From: Plantactinospora alkalitolerans
GTDB lineage: Bacteria; Actinomycetota; Actinomycetes; Mycobacteriales; Micromonosporaceae
Direction of reading: 5' to 3'
DNA length: 35,140 nucleotides
NCBI RefSeq assembly: GCF_015690345.1
Contig: NZ_JADPUN010000262.1
Location: 1-35,140, forward strand
Below, piece by piece: positions 15,669-23,354 of this stretch. A program made the translations under genes and the position numbers. The notes beneath the pieces are model-generated. The model was not told where the DNA came from and did no database searches. It was given only the letters and a program-made list of their open reading frames with translations. Each line of letters opens with the position of its first letter. Position 1 is the stretch's first letter.

Positions 15669-17678
15669 GTGGAACCGACACGAACGGGCGTACGCCAGCG
15701 GGCGGCCGGCGCGGCAGACGACTCCGCCGAGCCGGTCCCGGGCGACGATCCCGGCGGGGAACAGCCCGACCGGCCGACAACCGCCGAGCGGGACGATCCG
15801 ACCGCCAGGCAGGACGATCCGGCGGCACTGCCGGAGTTGGCCGACCCCGGCTGGTTCCACCACGGGGCCACCTTCGCCGAGACGAGCTTCTGGTCGGTGG
15901 CGCGGCGGCTGCCGGCGATCATCCGGGAGGCGGTGGCCCTGGCCTGGGGGGTGAGCCGGACCGACACCCTGGCCGCGATCGGGCTCAACATCCTCGCCGG
16001 CATCATGATCACATTCGGGCTGCTGGCGACCAGTACGGTGCTGCGCGAACTCTTCGCCTCCGGCCCGACCCCCGACCGGGTACGGTCGGCCGCACCCGGC
16101 CTGGCCGTGGCGGCGCTGGCGGTGATGGCCAAGGGCGGCCTGACGATCGCCGCCGGCTGGGCGCAGGCACGGCTGGCCCCGCAGATCAACTACCGGGTCG
16201 AGTTACGGCTGTTCGAGGCGACGACCTCGGTGGACCTGGCCGCGTTCGACGACGCCGGCTTCGCCGAGGAGATGGACCGGGCCCGGGACCGGGGGATGAC
16301 CGAGGCGGCGTCGATCGTCGACGACACCGTCAACCTGATCACCGGCGTGGTCGGGGTGATCGCCACCGCCGCCGCCGTCACTGTCATCCAGCCGCTGCTC
16401 CTGCCGTGCCTCCTCGTCGCGGCGGTTCCGTCGGCGGTCACCGCGATCCGGATCGCCCGCCGGGAGTACGTCGCACTGCTCGCCCGGATCACCCGCCGAC
16501 GTCGGATGTGGATGCTGGCCACCCTGATGGCGAACCGGCTCACCGCGGTCGAGGTGCGGACGTACCAGATGCGCGGGTTCCTGCTCGGCGAGTACCGCCG
16601 GGTGATGACCATGGAGACCGCCGCGCAACTCCGGCTGGTGCGGTCCCAGACGTCGACCCGGGTCGGCGGCGGCTCGATCGCCGGACTGGCGACGTTCGCC
16701 GTCTACGCCGTACTCGGTTGGTTGCTGCTGGCCGGCGTGGTGCCGTTGGCGGCGGCCGCGACGGCGATGCTGGCCCTCCAGGCCGCCCGGACCAGCCTGG
16801 GCAACACCATCCACGCCACCAACTCGCTGTACGAGGACGCGCTGTACTACCGCGACTTCCTGACCTTTCTCGACCGGGCCGACTCGCGCACCCGGAGCAG
16901 CGGTGGCGATCCGGTCGCCGGCTTCGAGGAGATCCGGGTCGAGGAGGTCAGCCTGAGCTACCCGGACACCGACGAGCCGGCCGTGGACCAGGTCAGCCTG
17001 ACCGTCCGCCGAGGTGAGGTGATCGCCCTCGTCGGCGAGAACGGCTCCGGGAAGACGACCCTGGCCAAGCTCCTGGCCGGGCTGTACCAACCCACCGGCG
17101 GCACGATCCGGTGGGACGGGGTCGACGTCGCGACGCTCGACGCCGGAAGCCTCGGAGCGAACGTCGCGGTCCTGAGCCAGGACTGGTGGCGCTTTCCGTT
17201 CACGGCCCGACAGAACATCACCATCGGCCGGTACGACCGGACCGACGAGGCCGGACCGACGGTCGTGGACGCCGCGAAGGCCGCCACCGCACACGAGATG
17301 GTCACCGGGCTGCCGCACGGCTACGACACCCTGCTCGACCGCAGCTTCAAGGACGGCCACGACCTGTCCGGCGGCCAGTGGCAGCGCCTGGTGGCCGCCC
17401 GTGGCCTCTACCGCCACGGGCAGCTGCTGATCTGCGACGAACCCTCCGCCGCGCTCGACGCCCGCGCCGAACACGCCCTCTTCCAACGCCTGCGCCGGCA
17501 GCCCGACCGGGCGGTCGTGCTCATCACGCACCGGCTGGCAAACGTCCGGCACGCGGACCGGATCTACGTGCTGCGGGACGGAAAACTGATCGAGGAAGGC
17601 ACCCATGATCAGCTCGTCGAGACCGGCGGCCTCTACCGGGAACTCTTCGAACTCCAGGCCAGCGGCTACGCCGAATGA
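15669..17678 (+). CDS. ABC exporter, fused membrane and ATPase domains
   Basis: This 669-residue half-transporter has an Asp/Pro-rich N-terminal stretch, then an exporter-type membrane domain (residues about 90-390) and a C-terminal ATPase. Motifs are Walker A GENGSGKTT (from about 456), Q-loop LSQDWW, signature LSGGQ (about 566), Walker B LLICDEPSAALD and the switch histidine in LITHR. It would act as a homodimer to export a peptide, lipid or drug. The frame is open upstream to 15513, but GTG 15669 was chosen because GGAGG at 15660-15664 is correctly spaced. ATG 15609 is an alternative. It carries a TTA leucine codon at 16203, a rare codon read by the bldA tRNA in Streptomyces. Confidence 0.88.
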   Translation: MEPTRTGVRQRAAGAADDSAEPVPGDDPGGEQPDRPTTAERDDPTARQDDPAALPELADPGWFHHGATFAETSFWSVARRLPAIIREAVALAWGVSRTDTLAAIGLNILAGIMITFGLLATSTVLRELFASGPTPDRVRSAAPGLAVAALAVMAKGGLTIAAGWAQARLAPQINYRVELRLFEATTSVDLAAFDDAGFAEEMDRARDRGMTEAASIVDDTVNLITGVVGVIATAAAVTVIQPLLLPCLLVAAVPSAVTAIRIARREYVALLARITRRRRMWMLATLMANRLTAVEVRTYQMRGFLLGEYRRVMTMETAAQLRLVRSQTSTRVGGGSIAGLATFAVYAVLGWLLLAGVVPLAAAATAMLALQAARTSLGNTIHATNSLYEDALYYRDFLTFLDRADSRTRSSGGDPVAGFEEIRVEEVSLSYPDTDEPAVDQVSLTVRRGEVIALVGENGSGKTTLAKLLAGLYQPTGGTIRWDGVDVATLDAGSLGANVAVLSQDWWRFPFTARQNITIGRYDRTDEAGPTVVDAAKAATAHEMVTGLPHGYDTLLDRSFKDGHDLSGGQWQRLVAARGLYRHGQLLICDEPSAALDARAEHALFQRLRRQPDRAVVLITHRLANVRHADRIYVLRDGKLIEEGTHDQLVETGGLYRELFELQASGYAE

Positions 17679-17697
17679 CGGCTCACTGGACGCGCTC

Positions 17698-19320
17698 CTA
17701 CGGTGCGCAACTCGGATCGCGCTCGCCGAAGTCGGCACACCGGAACAGTGAAGGGTTCACCTGCGACGGCGGGCGCCACTTCAGCGAGGCCTGCTCGTAG
17801 TCGTACGCCAGGGCCAGCAGTCGGGCCTCGGTGTAGGCGGTGCCGAGGAAGGACATCCCGACCGGGCGCCCGTTCGCCGGGTCGTACCCGATCGGTACCG
17901 CGACCGACGGATACTGGGCGCGGGCGCCGATCCCGGCGGACCCGCTGCCGACGAAGACGATCGCGTCCAGGTTCTCAGCGGTCAGTACGGAGTCGATCCG
18001 CTCCCGCGCCCCGGCGATCCCGGTGTCCCGGTTGGTCTCGTACTCCGCCCTGGCGGCCGGGTCGGTCAGGTCGACGTCGTTCGAGGCCGTGAGCTGGGTC
18101 TGGCCGAACTTGATCGTTCCCTCGTCGACGTGCGCGAGGTTGTAGCGCACCACGTCGTCCAGGGTGTCGATCGGCGCGCTGCGCGGCAGCCGGGCCAGGT
18201 ACGCGTTCAGGTCCCGCTTGAACTCGTACGTCAGGATGCTCGGCGGCAGCCCGCCGGTGTTCACGGTGACCGGGACGACCGTGGCGCCCCGGGCCCGGAG
18301 CACGTCCAGCGCCTCGGTGAACAGCACCCCCTGGTTGCCGGTCGGGCTGCTGGCAACCCCGATCCGCCTGCCCTGCAACGCGGTGTCGGAGAGCACCCTG
18401 GTGTAGTCGGTGCCGACCACGCCCGAGCTGGTACCGGTGGCCGGGTCCTCCGGGTCGATCCCGGTCAGCGCGGTGAGCAGCGCGGCGGCGTCGTAGACGG
18501 TCCGGGTCATCGGGCCGGCGGTGTCCTGGCTGGCCGCGATCGGCACCACACCGGTCCGGCTGACCAGCCCAACGGTCGGCTTCACCCCGACCAGGGAGTT
18601 CGCCGCCGCTGGGCTGAGGATCGAGCCGGACGTCTCGGTGCCGATGGTGACCGTGGCGAGCGCCGCCGCGGCGGCCGATCCGGAACCGGAGCTGGACCCG
18701 CTCGGGGTCTGGCTGACGTCGTACGGGTTGAGCACCTGACCGCCGAGTCCGCTGTAGCCCGACGGCATTCCGTTGGTGGTGAAGTTGGCGAACTCGGTCA
18801 GGTTGGTCTTGCCGAGGATGATCGCGCCGGCCGCCTTCAGCCGGGTCACCAGGAAGGCGTCCCTCGCCGGGTACGAGTGCGCCAGTGCCAGCGCCCCGGC
18901 GGTGGTCGGCAGGCCCTGAAGGTCGATGTTGTCCTTGATCAGCACCGGGATGCCGTGCATCGGCCCCCGGACGCGGCCCTTGCGGCGGTCCTGGTCGGCC
19001 CGCCTGGCCTGGGCGACGGCATCCCGGGTGACCACCCGGACCGCGTTCAGCCCCGGCCCGTTGGTGTTCAGTGTCCGGATCCGCTCCAGGTACGCCTCGA
19101 CGAGTTCCTCGGAGGTGATCCGCCGGGCGGCCAACGCCTCCCGGATCTGCGGGATGCCGGCGCGCTCCAGGTCGAGCGGGAACGGCCGGTGCCGCCCGGT
19201 CGCCTCGGAGGGGGCGCCGAGGGTGGTGGCGACGAGCGCGGCGACGCCGAGCAGGACGGTGGCGAGTACGACGATCCGGAACGCGGAACGCGGCCGGGAT
19301 GGCACAACGGGATGATGCAC
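17698..19320 (-). CDS. Secreted amidase, amidase-signature family
   Basis: This 540-residue protein belongs to the amidase-signature family of C-N hydrolases. The catalytic triad is visible: Lys129 in PVLIKDN, cis-Ser209 in the TPSGSSSGSGSA stretch, and the nucleophile Ser233 in GTETSGSI. A hydrophobic segment near residues 14-37 (IVVLATVLLGVAALVATTLGA) is a signal peptide or membrane anchor, so the enzyme is exported. GTG 19320 was chosen because GGAAGGG lies eight bases upstream; the frame continues to 19392 without another good site. Relatives hydrolyse amides or peptides of varied structure, and the substrate is not predictable. It ends convergent with the ABC exporter gene, 19 bases apart. 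Confidence 0.88.
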   Translation of the reverse strand: MHHPVVPSRPRSAFRIVVLATVLLGVAALVATTLGAPSEATGRHRPFPLDLERAGIPQIREALAARRITSEELVEAYLERIRTLNTNGPGLNAVRVVTRDAVAQARRADQDRRKGRVRGPMHGIPVLIKDNIDLQGLPTTAGALALAHSYPARDAFLVTRLKAAGAIILGKTNLTEFANFTTNGMPSGYSGLGGQVLNPYDVSQTPSGSSSGSGSAAAAALATVTIGTETSGSILSPAAANSLVGVKPTVGLVSRTGVVPIAASQDTAGPMTRTVYDAAALLTALTGIDPEDPATGTSSGVVGTDYTRVLSDTALQGRRIGVASSPTGNQGVLFTEALDVLRARGATVVPVTVNTGGLPPSILTYEFKRDLNAYLARLPRSAPIDTLDDVVRYNLAHVDEGTIKFGQTQLTASNDVDLTDPAARAEYETNRDTGIAGARERIDSVLTAENLDAIVFVGSGSAGIGARAQYPSVAVPIGYDPANGRPVGMSFLGTAYTEARLLALAYDYEQASLKWRPPSQVNPSLFRCADFGERDPSCAP

Positions 19321-19462
19321 CTGAACGCCCTTCCAGAAGGCCACGTACGGGCGCACGGACACCCGGACGCGGAGGGGATGTCGGAAGCACACGACTCAGG
19401 TGTTGACATTACGATGCGGACCGATTTCAGCCGAGTAAAACGATCTTCGTAGCGGGGCGTCG

Positions 19463-19494
19463 CCGTCTCGGGTGCGCCGGTGCACCCGAGACGG
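19463..19494. repeat. Strong hairpin between divergent genes
   Basis: A perfect 13-bp stem (19463-19475 with 19482-19494) with a 6-base loop lies in the divergent gap between the amidase and CPBP protease genes, about 70 bases before the latter. Its position upstream of both genes argues against an ordinary terminator for either. A further CTCGGGT copy occurs at about 19507-19513. Confidence 0.7.
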
Positions 19495-19561
19495 GTGACC
19501 GTAGCTCTCGGGTATGACCGCGCATTTGGCGCCCCGGTGTGACGACGTCCGACGTGGACCG

Positions 19562-20401
19562 ATGGTTGCCTTCCGGGTCATGAGATCCAAGGGTGTACTC
19601 AGCTATCTCCTCATCGCTTTCGGACTGGCGTGGGCGGCCGTCTTCGTCGCGCACGCGGTGCTCGGCTGGTCGATGGCCGACCCGGTGACCCAGCTGACCA
19701 TGGCGCTCCCGATGGCGTTCGGACCGGCGATCGCGGCCGTCGTCGTACGCCGCTGGATCACCAGGGAAGGCTTCGCCGACGCCGGCCTGGCGCCGCGCCT
19801 GCGGGCCGCGAAACGCTACTACCTGATCGCCTGGCTCGGCCCCGTGCTGGTGCTGGCCGTGACCGTCGGCCTGGCCGCCGCCCTCGGGCTGTACGAGCCG
19901 GACCTGGCCGACCTCCCCGGCCCCGCCGCGCTGCTGGTGCTCGTGGCCCCCGTCGTCCTGACCCCGGTGTTCTGGGGTGAGGAGTTCGGCTGGCGGAGCT
20001 ACCTCCAACAGCGGGTCGGTCGCAGCCCCGCCCGCGCCGCGCTCATCACCGGTCTCGTCTGGGCCGCCTGGCACTACCCGTTGGTCCTCACCGACTACGC
20101 CAGTTATGCGAGCCCGCTGCTCGGGATCGTCACCTGGACTTCCCTGATCGTCGCCCAGGCCGTGATCCTGGCCTGGCTGTTCCTGCGCTCCGGCAGCGTC
20201 TGGGTCCCCTGCCTCGCCCACGCCGGCAACAACATGGTCATCGGGACGCTCTCCGCCGCCCTGCTGACCGACGCCGGCGGCCTCGACCCGGCAGCCGCCG
20301 ACCTGCTGGGCCTCGTCCCGCTCGCGGCCATCTGCGCCTGGATCCTGCTCACCGGCCGGTTGGCGCCATCCACTCGGGAGTCTGCTGAGGCGAAATGTTG
20401 A
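19562..20401 (+). CDS. CPBP family intramembrane metalloprotease
   Basis: The protein is 279 residues with about eight membrane helices. All CPBP (Rce1/Abi) motifs are present: GEEFGWRSYL with the paired glutamates and arginine, WAAWHYPL with the histidine, and CLAHAGNN with the final His/Asn. Such enzymes cleave proteins inside the membrane; in bacteria they act in peptide maturation, immunity or stress. ATG 19562 was chosen, and ATG 19580 (MRSKGVLSYL) is nearly as good; ribosome binding sites are weak for both. The stop lies inside the left 26-bp direct repeat, so the original C-terminal residues may have been altered when the downstream segment arrived. Confidence 0.88.
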   Translation: MVAFRVMRSKGVLSYLLIAFGLAWAAVFVAHAVLGWSMADPVTQLTMALPMAFGPAIAAVVVRRWITREGFADAGLAPRLRAAKRYYLIAWLGPVLVLAVTVGLAAALGLYEPDLADLPGPAALLVLVAPVVLTPVFWGEEFGWRSYLQQRVGRSPARAALITGLVWAAWHYPLVLTDYASYASPLLGIVTWTSLIVAQAVILAWLFLRSGSVWVPCLAHAGNNMVIGTLSAALLTDAGGLDPAAADLLGLVPLAAICAWILLTGRLAPSTRESAEAKC

Positions 20402-20420
20402 ACCCGTGACCCTTGTCGTC
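20395..20420. repeat. Left 26-bp direct repeat
   Basis: This copy matches 21420-21445 at 25 of 26 positions (T at 20399, C at 21424). The two copies, 1,025 bp apart start to start, bracket the truncated tetR and the SDR gene. The left copy contains the stop codon of the CPBP gene. Confidence 0.9.
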
Positions 20421-20600
20421 CCCGGTAGCGCGGGAGAGATCGTCGACCGAGGTGCCGTGGCGGCCGGTTTCCTTGAACTGCCGGCGCGCAGTGGCCAGGA
20501 CGTCTGGCTCGCCGAATTCCGTGGCCGCCCACGCCTCCGTGGTACGCCGTTCTGAACCATCGATCCAAAAGGTTTTGGGCGTTTTGTCAGAATCTGTCAT
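20421..20600 (-). pseudogene. Truncated TetR regulator, N-terminal fragment
   Basis: From ATG 20600 the minus-strand frame encodes an opening segment and then EFGEPDVLATARRQFKETG and HGTSVDDLSRATG. This is the helix-turn-helix of a TetR regulator of the type usually divergent from SDR genes. The match stops exactly after ATG of the motif, where intact relatives continue with LGKGSLYGAF. The next codons are the direct repeat, and the frame then runs antisense through the CPBP gene to a stop at 20349. The ligand domain is gone, so it cannot be a working regulator. Confidence 0.75.
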
Positions 20601-20610
20601 AGTGAACCGT

Positions 20611-21783
20611 ATGTTCAGAACCAGCACTTCGCTCGACACCACTGAGTTCGCAGGAAAGCGCGCGATCGTCACGGGAGGCTCTCGCGGGATCGGCGCGGCC
20701 ATCGTGCAGCGACTGCTCGACGGCGGCGCGACCGTCGTCACCACGGCGCGTAACGCCTCCGACGAGACGCCGAAGGCCGCCACCTTCATTCAGGGCGACA
20801 TCGGCACGCTCGCGGGTGTGCAGGCGTTCACTGCGGCAGCGCTCGACGAACTCGGCGGCGTCGACATCGTGGTCAACAACGCGGCGGCGGCACGCGCCCA
20901 CATCGGGGGCATCTCATCCATCCCCGATGAGGAGTGGATCGACGCACTCGACCTCAACTACCTGTCCGCCGTGAGGGTCAACAACGCGCTGCTGCCGGCG
21001 CTGCGCGAGGCCGGGTCGGGCAGCGTGATCGTCAACATCTCATCGGGAGCGGCCCTCACGCCGGCCCCGCCACTGGCTCACTACGGTGCCGCCAAGGCCG
21101 CCCTCAACACCTACAGCAAAGCGCTCGCTTCCGAGCTCGCGCCTGCCGGAATCCGCGTCACCACGATCATCCCTGGCAACGTGCTCACCCCGGGCGCCGA
21201 CGCGATCCGCCAGAACTTCGCCGACGCGATGGACGTCCCGCTTGCCGCCACCACAGCCGGCATCCCTCTGGGTCGTCCCGGAGACCCGCGCGACATCGCC
21301 GAGGCCGTCGCCTACCTCGCATCGGACCGGGCTCAGTGGGTCACCGGAGTAAGCCTGACAGTCGACGGCGGTGAACTCTCCCCGTCATCTGACGCCAAGT
21401 TCGGTCAACCGCGTGAACGATGTCGAACCCGTGACCCTTGTCGTCTGAGCGATCCGATCCGATCCGACCCGATCCGGTCCGATCCGTCGGATGAACCGCC
21501 TCAGCGGTTCAAGGTACGGGTCAGCCCGGCGACTACCGCCGTGGTCAGCACCCAGCCGACGACCACCAGCAGTGCGGCGACGTACTCCGTCAAGCCGGAC
21601 GGTTTCCAGGCGTTGTCGTGGCCGAGGTTGACGATCGGGAGCAGCAGGTCGAGTGCCTGGAGCGCCGCGTTCCGGGCCGGCGCCTCGGCCGGGTTCCGGG
21701 GTACGGAGGGTTGCAGGACGAAGCTGACCGTCCCCAGTGCCCAGAACGCCACCAGCCAGATGCCGGCCAACCATGCCCGGTAG
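20611..21783 (+). CDS. SDR family oxidoreductase with run-on C-terminus
   Basis: Residues 1-255 are a complete short-chain dehydrogenase/reductase: TGGSRGIG (21-28) for NAD(P) binding, NNAA (89-92), Ser144/145, and the catalytic pair Tyr158 and Lys162. They end in VTGVSLTVDGGEL, where the family normally stops within a few residues. Here the stop is missing. The frame runs through the right direct repeat, the CCGAT repeat and then 94 codons antisense to the next gene, ending at 21783. The last 130 or so residues are therefore probably meaningless and may destabilise the protein. The start ATG 20611 is ten bases from the divergent tetR fragment. Base composition looks less GC-rich than the neighbours, which fits a foreign origin. 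Confidence 0.8.
   Translation: MFRTSTSLDTTEFAGKRAIVTGGSRGIGAAIVQRLLDGGATVVTTARNASDETPKAATFIQGDIGTLAGVQAFTAAALDELGGVDIVVNNAAAARAHIGGISSIPDEEWIDALDLNYLSAVRVNNALLPALREAGSGSVIVNISSGAALTPAPPLAHYGAAKAALNTYSKALASELAPAGIRVTTIIPGNVLTPGADAIRQNFADAMDVPLAATTAGIPLGRPGDPRDIAEAVAYLASDRAQWVTGVSLTVDGGELSPSSDAKFGQPRERCRTRDPCRLSDPIRSDPIRSDPSDEPPQRFKVRVSPATTAVVSTQPTTTSSAATYSVKPDGFQALSWPRLTIGSSRSSAWSAAFRAGASAGFRGTEGCRTKLTVPSAQNATSQMPANHAR
21420..21445. repeat. Right 26-bp direct repeat
   Basis: This is the second copy of the repeat at 20395-20420, in the same orientation with one mismatch. It lies within the run-on part of the SDR frame (residues 270-278) and is followed five bases later by a pentanucleotide tandem repeat. 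Confidence 0.9.
21451..21485. repeat. GATCC pentanucleotide tandem repeat
   Basis: Seven 5-bp units follow the pattern GATCC, two of them with one change (GACCC and GGTCC). They sit next to the right direct repeat and just outside the 3' end of the minus-strand gene at 21501. Confidence 0.85.
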
Positions 21784-23099
21784 CCATACCCGACCAGCCC
21801 GTCCACCAGGTAGCCGAGCAGTCGTCCCGGAAGGCGGAGCGTCGCCCGCCGCCGACGCTGTCGCTCCAGCAGCACCCGGCGGGCCTCCACGTCCTGCCCA
21901 CCGCGCCGATACTGCTCGGCGAGCTGCTCGTACGGCTGCGGGGTGTAACCCTCGGGACTGCGGCGCAACCAGTCCAGCCGCTGCCGGACGGTGACCGGTG
22001 CCGGCGGGGACGGCTGGCGCGGTTCGGCCGGCCCCCGGGCGATCAGCAGCCGGTACGTGCAGCCGACCAGTTCGAGTTCCGTCGGCCAGGTTCCCGGATT
22101 GTCGAAGATCGAATCGGCCTGCAAACCGGAGAGGCGGATGCCCCCGGTCGGCCTGGTGGCGAAGGTCAGCCACAGGCTGCCGACCCGCGCCCCACCCAGA
22201 TGCAGGGCGTACGGCCTCGTCGCGCGGAGTTCGGAGTTGTTGAAGTTGAGCTGGCTGCCGATCCGCGCGTGGATGAGGAGCACCCCGCCGTCGGCCACGA
22301 ACCCGTGCCGGGCGGTCAGGCTGCCGCCCACCGCCAGCCGATCCGCACTCAACGCCGCGCCGGTGGTGTGGCGCAGGCTGGCTCCGTCGAGGTTGACGTT
22401 GCCGCCGATGTTCGCACCGCCGAGCCAGACCTGCCCCCCGGCGGTGAACCCCTGCCGGGCGTGCAGGTTCCCGATCACCGTCATCCGGGCCGCCGCCAAC
22501 GCCGTACCGGGCTCCAACGCCGTACCGGGCTCCAGCGCCGTACCGGGCTCCAGCGTCGTACCCGTTTCCGGTGCCGTACCCGTTTCCGGTGCCGTTCCCG
22601 GTTCCGGGGTTGCGGCGATGGGTTTGCTGGTCGCCTCGATCGGATTGACGATGCGGGAGCCGTCCAGGGTGACCGTGCCGCCGACCCGGGCGTCGCACAG
22701 GTCGACCGGCCCGGCGACCGCACATCCGACGAGGGCCAGGTCGCCACGGAGTTCCAGCAACCGGGCCCGCAGCCCCGGCAGGACGCAGTCGGTGAGCAGC
22801 AGGTTCACCGCCCTGGCCTCGGTCAGATCCGGTACGTCGGTGAAGGTCGACGCACTGATCTCCACCGGGGCGGTGACCTCGGCGTGCCGCAGGTCGAGCC
22901 GGCCGACGATCTCGGCGGACCGTAGCCGCAGCGCGGCCCGGGGAGCCGTAGCCCGGTCGGCCGGGCCGGCCAGCAGTTCCGCCAGCACCGACGCGCGGAC
23001 CGGATGCGACATGCCGCTCAGGTCGACCTCGGCGCCTCGCTGGAACGCCGCCTGGACGTGCCGCTCGGCCGTGTTCCACCGCGAAGAGGTTTTCCACAC
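21501..23099 (-). CDS. Repeat-rich protein with C-terminal membrane helices
   Basis: The protein has 532 residues. Residues about 55-360 are irregular repeats of short strands with Leu, Val and Gly at regular spacing (for example GGANIGGNVNLDGASL and ALHLGGARVGSLWL), which suggests a parallel beta-helix similar to pentapeptide-type folds. Residues 380-430 are basic and helical, and two or three membrane helices lie at about 440-525. Relatives in actinomycetes are sometimes called membrane-associated oxidoreductase, but no redox motif is visible. A hexapeptide repeat made by an 18-bp minisatellite interrupts the beta-helix at about residues 163-200. GTG 23099 was taken as the start; it has no ribosome binding site, and ATG 23012 is possible. 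Confidence 0.75.
   Translation of the reverse strand: MWKTSSRWNTAERHVQAAFQRGAEVDLSGMSHPVRASVLAELLAGPADRATAPRAALRLRSAEIVGRLDLRHAEVTAPVEISASTFTDVPDLTEARAVNLLLTDCVLPGLRARLLELRGDLALVGCAVAGPVDLCDARVGGTVTLDGSRIVNPIEATSKPIAATPEPGTAPETGTAPETGTTLEPGTALEPGTALEPGTALAAARMTVIGNLHARQGFTAGGQVWLGGANIGGNVNLDGASLRHTTGAALSADRLAVGGSLTARHGFVADGGVLLIHARIGSQLNFNNSELRATRPYALHLGGARVGSLWLTFATRPTGGIRLSGLQADSIFDNPGTWPTELELVGCTYRLLIARGPAEPRQPSPPAPVTVRQRLDWLRRSPEGYTPQPYEQLAEQYRRGGQDVEARRVLLERQRRRRATLRLPGRLLGYLVDGLVGYGYRAWLAGIWLVAFWALGTVSFVLQPSVPRNPAEAPARNAALQALDLLLPIVNLGHDNAWKPSGLTEYVAALLVVVGWVLTTAVVAGLTRTLNR
22501..22608. repeat. 18-bp minisatellite, six units
   Basis: Six consecutive 18-bp units encode variants of a Gly-Thr-Ala-Leu/Pro-Glu-Pro hexapeptide (read on the minus strand). 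The first three are nearly identical. The last three share a second variant with CCCGTTTCCGG, so two sub-families expanded one after the other. The frame is kept. Confidence 0.9.
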
Positions 23100-23290
23100 G
23101 ACAGGGAGGATCGCAGAGGAGCACCGCCGTGGCTAACGGGCTGCCCCGGTGAGCCGGGCCCGCACCCGGTGCCGGTCCGGCGATTCGATCCGCTCCAGCA
23201 GGGTGAGTGCCCGGATCCGGTACACCCGTCGGATCGTCTGGTGGCGCCGTCCACCACCGGACGATCCGACGGGCGCCAACTGGCGCGTCA

Positions 23291-23330
23291 CCGCCAGTGG
23301 CCGGTCCTGGCCGCCAGTGGCCGGTCCTGG
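23291..23330. repeat. 20-bp perfect tandem duplication
   Basis: The 20 bases at 23291-23310 are repeated exactly at 23311-23330. They lie in the 255-bp gap between the start of the repeat-rich protein gene and the 3' end of the FtsX permease gene. I see no gene in that gap. Confidence 0.9.
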
Positions 23331-23354
23331 CCGATGGCGTGGGACGGAGTTGCG

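Noticed and set aside
20349-20789. The tetR fragment as a functional 146-residue gene
   Set aside because: It lacks the TetR ligand domain, its 5' part overlaps the SDR gene antisense, and its 3' part is antisense to the CPBP gene.
20401-21445. Inverted terminal repeats of a transposon at the edges of the tetR-SDR segment
   Set aside because: I compared both inner edges by eye and found no inverted match, and there is no transposase inside.
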